Source: Effrenium voratum (taxonomy: Eukaryota > Sar > Dinophyceae > Suessiales > Symbiodiniaceae). From it: a DNA stretch of 64,000 nucleotides. The notes under the pieces are model-generated. The model was not told the origin of the DNA, made no database searches, and was given only the letters and a program-made list of their open reading frames with translations. A program made the position numbers and the translations under genes. Shown piece by piece: positions 44,401 to 56,160 of the stretch. The stretch lies in the NCBI GenBank assembly GCA_963377175.1, contig CAUJNA010001602.1, positions 217,501 through 281,500 on the forward strand, in the 5' to 3' direction. Each line of letters starts with the position of its first letter. The stretch's first letter is position 1.

Positions 44401-46129
44401 AAATCCGATAGGCGATATTGACCGTGCATTAATTGGGAAACCCTGGAAGAACACTGAGATCATTTCCAAAGCTGAGCTTTCCTTGTGGTTTTGGTTGAAA
44501 AGAGGAGATTCAAGGAAAAACAAATCCAGTCTCAGCCTGAAGGTATGGGTCATGCTGCAGCCGGTAGGCCGAAGGCGGCTGAGCCGAACTCCCAAGAAAG
44601 CATTCGTGAAAACGCAACTCAGGCAAACAGGGCTCCCTCCACGTCCCTTTCCGGAAACCTCCAAAAGTGGCAGTTTCAAAGGAACCCACCAGCAAGTTGC
44701 ACTTTTTGGAGGGAAATTCGGTGAGCCCCTGAAACGAACGCACTCTCGCACGAAATGGTGCAGACCATCATCGCCCAGAGAATCCAGACCTTTGCTGGTT
44801 GTGATGACTCGCTTCAACCGTGACCGGCCATGCTGGAATCTCTATTGATAATGTCAACCGGGGCGCCTTGTTTGGTGCCCCCCAACTGTTTGCGGGACTG
44901 GTGCAACTGTCAACACTCTCCCAGCGCAAGCTTGCCTTGAGCAGAGGCAGCAGCCCTTCAAGTGCAACAGCAATCACGCGTTGACTGAAATGTTCCCCCT
45001 AAGCAAGACAGCCAGGTCCAATGCCCCAGCCCCCCAGGACAATCTCAGGAAAAGTTGTTCGTCTCCTATCATAAACAAGGATGAGACAGAGGACGTGCTC
45101 GACGGATAGATTCGCGGTTTGGGTGTGGGGTCCACACAGTAAAGAGGGTGCAACATGACCGAACGATGCACTTGCATCCAAGCGACACGGGCCACGAGCG
45201 CGCCGAGCGGGCCGAAGGCCCTTCCTTTTGCGCGTCGCGGAGAAGGCGTCCTTCGCCAAGCAGGCCGGTACGCGGCGTAACGGACAATCATGCTCGTCTA
45301 CGATTCGGCATGCTGGGAATGGGACTGCTTGAATGTGTCGTAAAGAAATTATGTATGAATCCAGTTGCTCGCACCCCCCTCTTATGGTGGGTTCTAGGAG
45401 TATACTTCAAATAGAGGCCGAAGATTTCTGGGGGCCTTCAATAATGTTTTGGACACATGGTGGCATTGAACGAATCGGTCAAGTGGCAGAGCAGAGCAGC
45501 AGGGGTTCGGACAGGTCCGCTGGCTTTGCTAGAATGAATTACTCTAAAGTTGCTTACAATACTGACGGACGCAAGCAAAACTGAGAGCAGTGCAATGCTG
45601 TACCGGTTTTTCTGCTCCAACTGCAAAAGAAGCGGAGGAGTGCCTGAGAAGGGGGGTCAGTTGTGGCAGCATGGTGCGATAAATCAATATTCGATACTTT
45701 ACTTCTTTCCTTGAGGAGACAGTACCCAATAATTGCCTAAACAATTAAAATATTTACTTGGCGCTCACCCAATCGAGATCTGTTGGATACCCGAGGTTGA
45801 CATGAGGCAAAACAAAAATGCGACGAACACCTGGCATGCTTGTTCCAGATCAAGAACAGTTTATAAGATTGCCCTAAGGATCCCAACTCTTTTTGGGGCG
45901 TCGTTTGGCATCGGGCCCTCAAAGACAGAATGGCGAGGGGACATAGAAACACAACTCCTCGTAGCAAGGGCCCCGGGTGCCCTGGGGCTGCAAACCCTAT
46001 CATTCAACCACGGACCATTGGCCCGCACTCAGGCCTGGCTGCCAAACAGAAGATTCAGTTTCCACGGACAAATCGGACATAAAGCAAAAGTGAGCACGTG
46101 CCCTAAGCCTAGCAAAACAAATCTCTCGG
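44401..46129. other. No recognised gene; GC-rich stretch at 45.17-45.28 kb
   Basis: The GC-rich stretch (HERAERAEGPSF or RVAEKASFAKQAGTRR depending on frame) looks exon-like, but frame and strand are ambiguous. Confidence 0.35.
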
Positions 46130-46290
46130 ACGGCTTTCCGACATTTGCTTTCCGACGGCGTTCTCACTCATGCTGGCATTCCGCGGTTCTCCATCAGCTT
46201 TGCGACTGCTTTCCGACGCCTTTCCGACGCTCGGGCCCTTGCGGGCCCTCGGTTTGCCTAGTTGCTTCCCGACGCGTTTCCGTCCGACGC
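46130..46290. repeat. Cluster of CTTTCCGACG motifs
   Basis: The motif CTTTCCGACG and close variants occur about six times (near 46134, 46149, 46209, 46219, 46264 and 46275). In the minus frame they read as repeated VGK. Confidence 0.7.
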
Positions 46291-46354
46291 CCGGCCTGAC
46301 GCGCACCGATAGGCACTCAACTGGCCCGTAAAGACAAATTGTGACTTTACGCCA

Positions 46355-46621
46355 TTGCAAGCCAAGAGCAGCGATGGTGCGCAACCAATTGAACTACGCA
46401 CGGCAGGCCATTCTGCCCTCATGGGCCTGTCAGACACGCGCACAAACAAGCAAAGTCAGCAACCTTTTGGCAAGCACGGGGCTGCTGTCAAGAAGCTGCA
46501 CCATACCAAACATCACAAAGACACATCACCAGCCCACAACACATTTGCAACATCCGAAACAACAGGTAATGCGTTGCAGATAAGACTGTGGACTCAAGCC
46601 GCCCAACCTTCACCTGCATAG
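46355..46621 (+). CDS. Putative hydrophilic coding fragment
   Basis: The frame reads QAKSSDGAQPIELRTAGHSA, then a Gln/His/Lys-rich stretch (QPFGKHGAAVKKLHHTKHHK) to TAG. A donor ACAG|GTAATG lies at 46565-46570. A second + frame overlaps with equal length, so the frame is uncertain. Confidence 0.22.
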   Translation: MQAKSSDGAQPIELRTAGHSALMGLSDTRTNKQSQQPFGKHGAAVKKLHHTKHHKDTSPAHNTFATSETTGNALQIRLWTQAAQPSPA

Positions 46622-47230
46622 GGCCTGGCCTTTTGTGCTGTTTTCTGCACATCGGAAGCTTGTTCTGCGACAGGGGTGTGGTTGTGGCTCGTGGCCAGCG
46701 GTTGGGTTTCAGACCTTGTGGCCTGTGCTCTCAAAACGGGTCTGGGCCCTCGGGCAGTCGAACTGTGAACTGCCAGAGCCCCGTAACGTCATCAACAGGA
46801 TATATATTTAGGCCGGATTTTTTCCATGCACATCCTGAGCCTTCCAATGCAGATACCAAAGAGTCTTCGGGTGATACTCGAGTTTGAGCCATGATCGAAG
46901 CTCGAGCCTGCTACCGTTGAAGCAGCAGCCAAGTCCACCTTGGGTTGAAATGGGGATGGAGCACTTGCAATCAACAATAGTAATTTAATATCGCCCAACA
47001 CTTGCACTTGGTGAAACTAGATGTTGGTTTAGTCAACCCCGACTGACTCAAAGGGAACTGTGCTATCTTTCACATATTTGGTAGGAGGGCGCTCCCCACA
47101 TCACCTGCGGACCTGCGCCAGGTGTGGGAAGCTTCTGTAGTTCTGCTGGCCCGCCCCGAGCCGGCAGCTGAGGGGAGCGACCAGGCACAAAGAGGAAGAG
47201 TTGAAAACAGAAGTTGAAAACCGCTGTTGG

Positions 47231-47433
<203 letters not shown>

Positions 47434-48151
47434 TTTTGGGACCTGTTCGGTGACTGATTGCGCCTGAACAAAGTGCCATAATTAGTGGATGGAAGATTCA
47501 TGGTGTTTTCTTGGTGAGATGGGATCCACGAAGCCTGCACGAAAGATGGTGGACGATGGTTATGGTTTGCAGTTTTTCAGGGTGCTCCCTGGCCCTGGCA
47601 AAATTCACCTGGAACAATTGGTAACCTTTCCAGCACCAGGGGCAACTACCCCGTTTTTAGCAAGCCTGATTGCAGCAAGGCTGGGGTGGAGCCCAATGCA
47701 GATCATGTGGGAGAGGCACGTAATCTTCAACCTGTGCATGGTTCCCCTGCAAATGCGTTGCGAGTTGGGTTCCCAATCGATTACGAGGTGTGGGTCAAGA
47801 GAATGCTGAAACGAAACACGTGGTGTCGAACAATCGCACTGCCCCATCCTGTCTCTGTACGGAAGCAGTGGCAGCACTTGCAGAGACACGGCTCCTTCAG
47901 ACCAGCCAAAGTTGGCTAATCTCCAGATAGAACTGCGTTACTAAAAGACATGAGGGTTCTGTGTTTGCAGTCTTGCTTCGTAGTTTCTCCAACATGACTT
48001 GGTTTTATGACGTGGTTTACCACTCCCTTTCTTTAGTTCCTTCGGATCCCAGTTGTTCGTTCCGTTTTGGTGGTTTGCTACCTTTCTTTTTGGCGGTTTC
48101 CCCACGACCCCATTGGGTTCCAATTTTTGTTCTGCCGTCACTCGGCTTTAG

Positions 48152-48227
48152 GTGGGCCGCCAGCTTCGCCCAGCAGGAGCAGAAGCAGCGCCTGAATTTG
48201 TGCAAGGCACTTCCCGCCAAAAACGAG
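48152..48227 (+). CDS. Putative internal exon (WAASFAQQEQKQRLNLCKAL…)
   Basis: Between GGCTTTAG|G and AACGAG|GTTTGT, a 76-nt segment encodes WAASFAQQEQKQRLNLCKAL then PAKNE in the only good frame. It is Gln/Lys-rich and helix-like. The acceptor is AG followed by G and the donor is GT. The family is not recognised. Confidence 0.42.
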
Positions 48228-49769
48228 GTTTGTTGGTCTGGTGAGCCCCAAATCATTTCTGGGAAAGCGGATTCTTGGCCCGGTCTATGATATACAAGGG
48301 AAGCTCTTGTGAATGAGGGTTTCACTTGACACTCGTCATAGGCCTAATAGGACAGGCCATGTTTGTATCACAGAAAGGGTGATTTTCCACAACTTGGCCA
48401 ACAAGCCAGCCCGAGTTCCAGCTTGTGACATGGGGTTGCCAAACATAGTGTACACAGAGGTCAGTAAGGCCTTCAAATTTAGGAATTGATGTGCACGCCT
48501 TGTAATTCCTTGCATGGTTTAGCACACCTTCTTTTTTTTAGCATGTTTCGGCTGCGACCCGGGAATGTTGCCAGGTGAGGGCCTTTGTGAGATGGCTTGA
48601 ATTTTGAATGGTCGCATGCCATCTACTCGTTGGCTGCTACCAGCAATTCTAAAGAGGCTGTGCCGGCAAGGAGGGGCCTTGAAGATAAACCAGCTTCACG
48701 ACAGGCATGGTGCAGCGTTGGTGCGCAGTTCAAAGTGGAGCTGAACGAAAGATCAGAGCAACCCTGTCTAAGTTCTATTGATTAGCACACAAATCGCGCT
48801 TATTTTAGGCATCTATACAGATGGCCGGCTGGCTGGCTGGCTGGCTGTCTGCTTGGCTGTGCGTTTGGGTGGAAACTGCTCTCCAAACCCCCCCCTTGCA
48901 CAACAGCCGAGTTGAATGCCGCGGAAGTCCACCAAACAGGACGCAGAGTGTAGATGCTGACAACTTACATGCCGGCAGGGTTGCAGCTGCAGCTGTCTGA
49001 TTGGCACGTCAAAAGGGTCGAGGACAAATCTGATTTTGAGACACTCCCATACTAATATATGTACATGCGAGCCACAGTCAAACATATGTGGTTCCCACAA
49101 AGCACACGGGAACATTGGTGCGTTCCAGGTTTTACGTGGAAGTTTAGCAAGTCCCCCTACGTCCGTTCCGGAAGGACGATGGACTACGGGATAATCTGAC
49201 CGAACTTCATGTTTATATACCTATCAATATGAAGGGTCACCGCCACCGCGAGGTTGCTGACAGTTGTTCCATAGAAGGGCGACGCTTGAGTTGCTGAGAT
49301 GAGATGTCGACGTTTTGCAGCATGAAGCGTTTGGCTGTGTCTGTGCTTCGCCCAAAAGGCTGCTGATTTGCACTTATCAGTGCAAGGCCACAGGTTTTCA
49401 GGGGTCATCAAGCTTTGCCGGTTTGCGGAATACACCCCAAATCATGAGGCGGGTTTGAACGTTTGCTCCGCCAGTTGCCAGGTATCCACACATGCACACC
49501 AGGGATCCACACATGCACACTCTGTTGTCCACTGCCGAACATTTGGCCTCTTGGGTTGCCCAAAGCTGATCCAGGTGTAGTACGTGCAATCATGCTCCCA
49601 ACAAGGCGAGTCTTTCATTTCTTTGCTTTCATAAATGTGACTTGGCGATTTGCTTGAGAAGACCAAACACGGACCTATCATTAACCTCCATTTTTGGCGC
49701 GCAGCAAACGGACTTTCAAGCAGTCTCCTGGCTCTGGTGCGCCCGACGCCGCGACGCCGCCGTCCGCAG

Positions 49770-49863
49770 GCAGGGCCACGAGATGTGGCCGTTGTCACGG
49801 AGCTGGTGAAGAAGCTGCTGGCGGGCGGTGTGGAGGCGAGAATGGCACGGGTGCAGCGTGCAG
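49770..49863 (+). CDS. Putative internal exon (…VTELVKKLLAGGVEARMARV…)
   Basis: After CCGCAG|G the frame reads AGPRDVAVVTELVKKLLAGG then VEARMARVQRA, an amphipathic helix-like stretch with GC-rich third positions. A GA donor (CAG|GATGTC) can end it at 49863; the frame stays open to a TGA at 49923. The product is unknown. Confidence 0.4.
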
Positions 49864-50006
49864 GATGTCGGATTTTTTCAGTTAAAAGGCAGCAAAACCC
49901 CCGAGCGCGTCGCAATGTCGATTGAAGTCTTCGGCATTTTTGAGGGGTTGAATCTACCCCCCTCCACTACCTCACAAAGGGTCCCTTGAGGAAACTAGTC
50001 CCCCAG

Positions 50007-50069
50007 GACCCAGTCAGGTTCTATTGCCTATCGGAAGCCGAGGCCGGGGACCTCCTGGCGCTCGAGGAC
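50007..50069 (+). CDS. Putative internal exon (DPVRFYCLSEAEAGDLLALED)
   Basis: CCCCAG|GAC and GAGGAC|GTCTCA bound 63 nt in phase 0, giving DPVRFYCLSEAEAGDLLALE plus D. The acceptor fits the AG|G type and the donor is GT. It lies 144 bp after the 49770-49863 candidate and may belong to the same gene. The frame also continues open to 50258. The family is unknown. Confidence 0.38.
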
Positions 50070-50573
50070 GTCTCAGGCGCGCAGCCTGCCTCTGGCGACG
50101 CGTGGTTCAGACCCGTTCGACCGGTCGGGCAGAGAGAGTGCCAGCTGGCGCCAAATGCACCCATTGTTTGGCCATGTCGGGTTATGGTCACGCAAGCAAT
50201 TGCCATAGGAAGCGACCTCACAGAGGGTGTAAGTCAACCAATTGCAGAAATTGCATAGGATCCCAGAATCATTGCCTCATCTCAGCATTTGGAATCAATG
50301 CATGCTGCAACATCCCAGAAGACCTGTCTGCGCAGTGTGATCCTTCAGTCCTCAGGGCGCTGACCTAGCACACATCATTCACCAGCAAGTCTTATGGTGC
50401 TGTGCTTTCGTCGCTTCCTTTCGTGTTGTGTGCGGATGTTCATTATCTTTGCTTTGTTTGCCCTGGCTGCTTTATTTTCTTTTGCAGTTCTATGCTAGAG
50501 CCTGTCCGGAACTATGTCCTCCTTCCCTGTGCTTCCAGTCCACGAACAAATGGACAATCTAACATTTGGCTGC

Positions 50574-50640
50574 CTAGCAACGGGTGTGTCTTCTCTTGAA
50601 GGTAGCCCTTTCTTGTCTGTTTAAAGGGACACCAAGAGGA
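50574..50640. repeat. Terminus related to family 3 (or a fourth family)
   Basis: ACGGGTGTGTCTTCTCTTGA followed by AGGTAGCCCTTTCT is matched in reverse complement at 42412-42452 (GGGCGTGTCCTTCTTGAGGG TAGCCTTTCT). Both are preceded or followed by TTTGGCTGCC. The element boundaries are not clear. Confidence 0.35.
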
Positions 50641-51539
50641 CAGTTCCCCACTCACTTTGGGAGGTCCAACTCCTTTCCAAACGACACCCCCAGGCATGGA
50701 TCCTGCGCTTTGCGGCGCCTTGCTGGAGCCCTTCGAGGCCTGAAATACGGGTTTTTGAGGTGAAGCAAATGCTAGAAGCGGTCCAACTACGGCTGACACA
50801 TGCTGGAGGATGATGCCTTGAAGAATTCTCCTCAAATTGAGGTTTCCAAGCAGAAGCCCAAAGTGTCAGCTCTCAATGTCGCAACTCAGGAGACCGGGTC
50901 CGGATCGGGGAGGGAGTTGAATGACCACAAGAGCGGGCCTCTGAACGGTGTGATTTGCTTGGAAGCTAAATCCCGACTCAGGCTGCCGGTGCTGAGGCCG
51001 GGAAGCCCGGTGGATTGAATCAGCCCGTCGCTTTCAAAACGAAAGAATCTGGCAGGGTTTCTCCAAGGACCATCACCACATTTGGGTAAACAGGTTGCTG
51101 CTTAGCCACCACATTTAGTGTCGACCAAACCACATCTTGGTAAATGTTGTTGTTTGCTGCTTATTTCCACGTGAACGGCATGTGCGCGTCAGACATCGCA
51201 GCACGTGCAGCCGGCTGTCAAGTATCGTGAGAATCATCGAACTCAGTGTGCTTCAATCAGGGGCCAGCTGACATCCACTCTTAAACGGTGTTCCACGGTT
51301 TTCGGCTCTGGGATCAATGAGACTTGATGTGTGTCGTTTCGTTAATTGCAGGCCCGCTGATACAACAAAGGCCATCCTCCCCAATCAGTATGGCTTGGGA
51401 CTTTTTTGGGATGAGGCTTCTGTTAGTGCACTGACACGATACGTACATGCCCCACCAATCAACCCTCCTCCCTTAACAGACCTTGGACGGACAGGGGGTT
51501 GAGTGCTTTGCGGTAAGCATCAGCCCTGCACTCATCTCG

Positions 51540-51790
51540 CTGGTTGGTTTGTCGGTAGGTTGGTTTTGCCTGGTACGCTGAGCATGAGCATTCGGGTCGA
51601 ACTCGTTGGTTTGTCCGTAGGTTGGTTTTGCCTAGGTTTGGTCGGATTTGGTTGGGTCTGGTTGCTTTCTTGGGTTGATTTGGTTTAGTTTGGTCTGATT
51701 TGGTAGAGCTTGGTTTCTTCTGGTTTAGTTTCTTTTGGTTTAGTTTGGTTTGGTTCGTTGATTGGATTAGTTTGGTTTCTTGATTGTGTT
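51540..51790. repeat. TTTGG-rich tract with an internal duplication
   Basis: GTTGGTTTGTCSGTAGGTTG followed by GTTTTGCCT occurs at about 51542 and 51604. Degenerate TTTGGTTTAG-like units follow to 51790. It ends at a GC-rich putative exon. Confidence 0.7.
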
Positions 51791-51836
51791 TTGCGCGTTG
51801 GGTCGTGTTTGAAGTGGGCTTTGCTTTGGGCTGGAG

Positions 51837-51897
51837 GCCGAGCTGCTGGCCAGCCTGGCGCAGCGCTCAGCCAGCGAGGCGGAGGCGGACACGGGCG
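51837..51897 (+). CDS. Putative internal exon (AELLASLAQRSASEAEADTG)
   Basis: This GC-rich 61-nt segment between GCTGGAG|G and GGGCG|GTGTCC encodes AELLASLAQRSASEAEADTG. The flanks are strongly T/G-rich, so the composition break marks it as an exon. The acceptor is followed by G and the donor is GT. It is helical and Ala/Glu-rich, with no family call. Confidence 0.4.
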
Positions 51898-52458
51898 GTG
51901 TCCACCGCAGCCATTTCGTGTGGGGTTCTCATCAATTCGTATGGGTACCTGTCACTCCCAAAGTGTCTGCTAAAAAGACAGCTCCGTATGTTTGGTATGC
52001 GTTCTTAGGCTCTTATGTTTGGAGGATCCACGCCCATGACGTGGTTCATCTTTTAGAGGGGATCCCCCATTTTTCGGCCAAAGGGAAGCCATGTTCCCAT
52101 TGTCCATACAGGTGATGAAGTAAAGTACGGCCCAGCAGGCTCGCTATTTCATGTGATGCCTGCCGGGTAGTGGGTTTTGGCTTTCGTAGCTGGGGAACTC
52201 ACATATTGTGCCAGTTCTGACACTTCGGTTGATTGCTAGAACTAATCGCCGCTTTCAGGTTTCCAGGTCATGTTATGCAGCACATGGCACAAAATCTGCT
52301 CCATCCACAGGTACCACCAAGCGCAGAGAGTGGAGCTGACAAACGCCGAATGACTGATAATGAGCCACCTGGCGCTTTATTACAAGGGGTGTTCCCCCAA
52401 AGCAATGGATCCCCTCTCAACGAGGCACACCTTTTGCATCAACCGGAAGTCTTTCCAG

Positions 52459-52546
52459 GCGAAGCGCCGCATCGTGGCGCCAGAGTCCAAAGCCGCGGTG
52501 GGCAAGGATGCGAATCTCCCGGTCTACGTGTGCGAGGCGCGGTTCG
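52459..52546 (+). CDS. Putative internal exon, weakly BAH-like
   Basis: After TTTCCAG the frame (phase 0) reads AKRRIVAPESKAAVGKDANL then PVYVCEARF, and ends at TTCG|GCTCTT, a GC donor. VYVCEARF resembles the VYVCE/VFVCExxY strand near the end of BAH chromatin domains, but this is a short match and the following BAH core was not found. Codon use and both splice signals fit the MAD2 pattern. Confidence 0.4.
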
Positions 52547-53464
52547 GCTCTTGTTTTGGTGTTGGGTGTGCGTGTTGAGCGTGTGTGTGTGTGTGAAGCG
52601 GAGTCGGTGGATCAGTGAAAGATGATGTATCGAGGTTCATAGCATTTTGCGGAAGGTGGTTGGACCAATTGATTTGTTCCTGCAAGCCAGGTTGGCAAGG
52701 AACGCGATTTGTGGTCATCGCAGCTAGCATGTCTCAGCGGGCTTGCTGCTGCAGCCCGTTTAAACCTGCTGAACTTAGGTGGCGTTGTCACACTGTAAGG
52801 AGCTGGGTTCGAAGTTGCTTTCGTGTTTGATTACACTGGCTCAAGGATGGTTAAGGGTGGGGTATGTCTAAGGGGTAGGCTTCAGGCGGCTTAGTGCAGG
52901 CTAAGAGTTGCTTCAAGGTTTCTTTTGGCGGTGCTTTGGTTCAATTGCCAGTTAAATGAGGCAATCCAGCTGGCCCCGCTCTCGGCGCCAGGGTATCAGC
53001 GGATCACATCAGAAGATGGAGATCAAGAAGGGCTTGTGAGGTCCACATTTGGCAATATTGGAAGAGAGAAAGAGATATGACATAGTCAGAAAGAAGCATT
53101 TGGCACGCAAGTCTGAGATCACCGCAGCGCAATCTACAGGTTCAATCTGGTATTTGTTGTCACAGGCGACATATTCATTGTTTGCTTCCGGGGTCAAGCG
53201 TGGGGCTCGCTTGATAATACGAGGGAGGGTAGGAAATCCCATCACATTCGCGTGAATTCGCTTTACCCCGGAGCATAGTTTAGCCTAAATCAGTTTCCTT
53301 GCACGCACCACTCTGTTCTTTACGTCGAGAGTATTTCAAGGGGCCCTCGCCCCTCGGAAGACTGCAGACTCCTGTAGCGAAGAGTCCCAGACCGACAGCG
53401 TCGCATCTTCGCAGAGTCGGCCAAAGCAGCGACTCGACTCGGGCTGGAGAAAAAGCACAGCGTC

Positions 53465-53580
53465 TCTTGCTCTTTGTCTTTCTCGTTCTTTATTTTTGTC
53501 TTTTTGTCTTTCTTTCTTTTTTTCTTTGTCACTCTCTATCCCTCCGGCTCTCTCTCTCTCTGTCTCTTCCTCTCTATCTA
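53465..53580. repeat. Polypyrimidine tract (~115 bp)
   Basis: Almost pure T/C on the + strand (CTTT and CTCTCT units) is followed at once by GGGGGGTTGAG. No exon was recognised directly after it. Confidence 0.85.
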
Positions 53581-54374
53581 TGGGGGGTTGAGAAAATGGG
53601 TTTGAGGTGGTGCTTTTCTTGTGCGAGTGTTCTGTGAGTTTAGATCTGATTGAGTTCCATTTTTGGCAACGAGAGCTTCGTTTGGAGGTGTGGTGACAGG
53701 GGCGAAGCTAAGCCGGAGCTTCCGACTTGGGTTCATGTCAATTTCCACTCGGACTTTGGCCCAAGGTTTCGCAATTCTGATCCTTTGACTGCCACATCGA
53801 GTCTTGCTTTACGCTTCGCCTGGCGTAGAGTGGATGGAGTGTTCGAGCATCCCTTCAGGCAGAAAGCACCGAAACTGCGTTTGATGCGAGGCTGCATTTG
53901 TTTTTCGTATCTCCAAACATGCATTGGTTGCCAATGATTCCAACGATGTTCTTCTCTTTTCATATGAAGAGATTCTACGAACACTTGCAGGATCTTGCAG
54001 GCTTGTAGGTGTTAGATTTGCACTCGTGGCCGCGGCATGCTGGCTTTGAAAATTCTAGGTGACTAGATTACCAAAGCTCCGTTGTGGGGAGCGGCCCCCA
54101 AAGACTAGAGGTTTATCGTTTAACGTCATCATTGTTGTGGTAGCAGTGAGTTGGTTTCCGCTGATGCCGAAGTTCGAGCGTAAGGTTTTGGGCAACTGTG
54201 CTACGGTTTCTTTCAACAGGAAGATCCTAGCAGCTTCAGCATGATCGTAATCAAGAACCGGACAGCACACTACTCCCGCAACTTCTGGCAGAGACATCAG
54301 CATCCCCCAGCTTCATATTTGTCCAGCTCCACACTTGCTTTGTAAAGCTCAAACCACAAGTTGCAATTCGTTTA

Positions 54375-54647
54375 GTGTTTCGCTCGGTTAAACGAGGTCC
54401 CAGCTCTGGCAACTGCTGGGGCCTGTTTTCCATTGCCATGACCGAGCATCCGTTGGTCATCGGAGAATGCCCAGATGCCAAGCGACAGCAACTTGGCAGA
54501 ACATGGGTTGCTTTTTTGCATCAAGAACGCCTTTGTCCTATAACTATTTTGGGAATTGTTCTTGATCCACTGATTGACCCAACTAACGGTCAGTTTTTCA
54601 TCCCGGAAACGGGTGTTCAGATCTTCACTTCACCAAGGGCTAATTGA
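54375..54647 (+). CDS. Putative coding fragment
   Basis: The + strand frame reads FSIAMTEHPLVIGECPDAKR, then LHQERLCPITILGIVLDPLI and NGQFFIPETGVQIFTSPRAN before TGA. It is mixed hydrophobic/polar and protein-like. A chance ORF of this length is possible. The family is not recognised. Confidence 0.25.
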   Translation: MFRSVKRGPSSGNCWGLFSIAMTEHPLVIGECPDAKRQQLGRTWVAFLHQERLCPITILGIVLDPLIDPTNGQFFIPETGVQIFTSPRAN

Positions 54648-54756
54648 AAGCTAATGACCATCCGAAAGCAACTAAGGGGTATACTGGTATAAGATGCCTT
54701 GCAGCCCATCGTTTGTGATGGCAACTTTCTGATTGTGCGTGTGTTGTTTGTTGCAG

Positions 54757-54951
54757 TGGGATGGCTGCACGGATGCAGAGCCGGATTCAGACAGATTACA
54801 GTGCGAGGAAGGATTCAATGCAGCGGCTCAAGATGGGGGATGGAAACAGCAAGGAAATGAATCCGTTGAGCGTTGGCTGACACCTCCATTTTGGGGAGGT
54901 GATTGGTACATCGACTTGGACACCCAGAATGAAGTGATGAGTCACAGTTGA
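54757..54951 (+). CDS. Putative terminal exon, Trp-rich
   Basis: A clean acceptor (GTTTGTTGCAG) opens WDGCTDAEPDSDRLQCEEGF, then NAAAQDGGWKQQGNESVERW, LTPPFWGGDWYIDLDTQNEV and MSHS with TGA at 54949-54951. It is acidic, with five tryptophans in 64 residues, which is unlikely by chance alone. No known domain was matched. Confidence 0.42.
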   Translation, partial: WDGCTDAEPDSDRLQCEEGFNAAAQDGGWKQQGNESVERWLTPPFWGGDWYIDLDTQNEVMSHS

Positions 54952-56100
54952 GTTGCCCTGCTGTAATGTTGCTGAAGCTGATTTGTTGTGTCAGTGTTGC
55001 TTAGTTTGTTGCACTCTGCTTTTGGACTTGCACTGCCCATGATGTGCTGTTGTGTCGTGCCAGATGGTGTTGTGTCATCTCGTCTCGCATTGGTTGGTAC
55101 GCAGTTGTGAGGTATTTGGTGCTGCGCCGTGAGTTGCTGGTTTCAAACAATTCCATTCTCTGCATGACATGTTGTCATGGCAGCCAGAGCTGGTAAGTTT
55201 TCCCGCGGGTAACGTATGTTCATTCCAAATGGCGTGGTGAACAGGTCGATTAGGATTTGTTTGATCGGTCCAGTCACTGCTTTTCACGTGTTGTACACTT
55301 GTGTTGCGGTCTTCAAAGGTGGCCCAATTGACAACTCTGCTTTGACCTGACTTACATGGACCGACTTACTCGGATTTGCTTGTTGACTACGTGGTTGAAT
55401 TCTGTGTGTATGTGTCGTGGTTTGACTTGGTTGACTTGATTGAATTGAATTGAATGAGCTGCTGAAATGCGCGCTCAGTCGCTGCTGACATTGAACGTGT
55501 TTTTGTATGTTTAGCACGGTTCGCTTAATGTGTTTGTTTTGGCTGCGTCAACCAGTTTGACTCATGTGCTCACCTTGGTGGATTCGATGAGGCCAATTGG
55601 TTTAATCAAGTCGCCTGAAGTCGCCTGACTCCCTCCATTTGCTGTTTCGTCACGTTGCCAGCTGATTTCTTGCTGTGCTGACAGCTGTTTGTCAGCTGAA
55701 TTTGTGACGGTAAGCCTGCGTAGCTTGACTTGCAAGCGTTGGCCGTTGATGCTTTGTCGGTCTACAAGTTGGTGGACTTGAGACCCTTTGGCATCTTTGG
55801 CAGTTTCTGTGTCATGGAGTGTTTAATGCTTCAGTTTGTTGAGCGGGGCAGTTTGAATTCTTATATCTTTGTGTTTGCGCTGTTTGAGCGACTTTGTTTG
55901 AGTTGAGCTGGTTGCTTCCATGTTTGCTTGTGTCAGTTGGGTGGATTCCTGCGGCTGCGTAGTTGGACAATGTTGAACAGAGAGCAGCCTGGGATGGCAA
56001 GACGTCTATGCCAAAGGCCTCAAAGTTTCAATTAACCAGCTTTCATAAGTACACGTCTTGAGCGGTGAGCGGTGAGGGGTGGCCAAGGTATTTCGAATAG

Positions 56101-56153
56101 TTTTTTTTTTTTTTTTAAAAAAAAAAAAAATATATATCTATATATATTTTTTT
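56101..56153. repeat. T16-A14-(TA)n-T tract
   Basis: Sixteen T, fourteen A, then TATATATCTATATATA and a T run. The T/A part is self-complementary. Confidence 0.92.
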
Positions 56154-56160
56154 CCATGCG

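Noticed and set aside
52730..52765. GCGGGCTTGCTGCTGCAGCCCG hairpin as a terminator
   Set aside because: Rho-independent terminators are not expected in a dinoflagellate nucleus, and there is no T-run after it.
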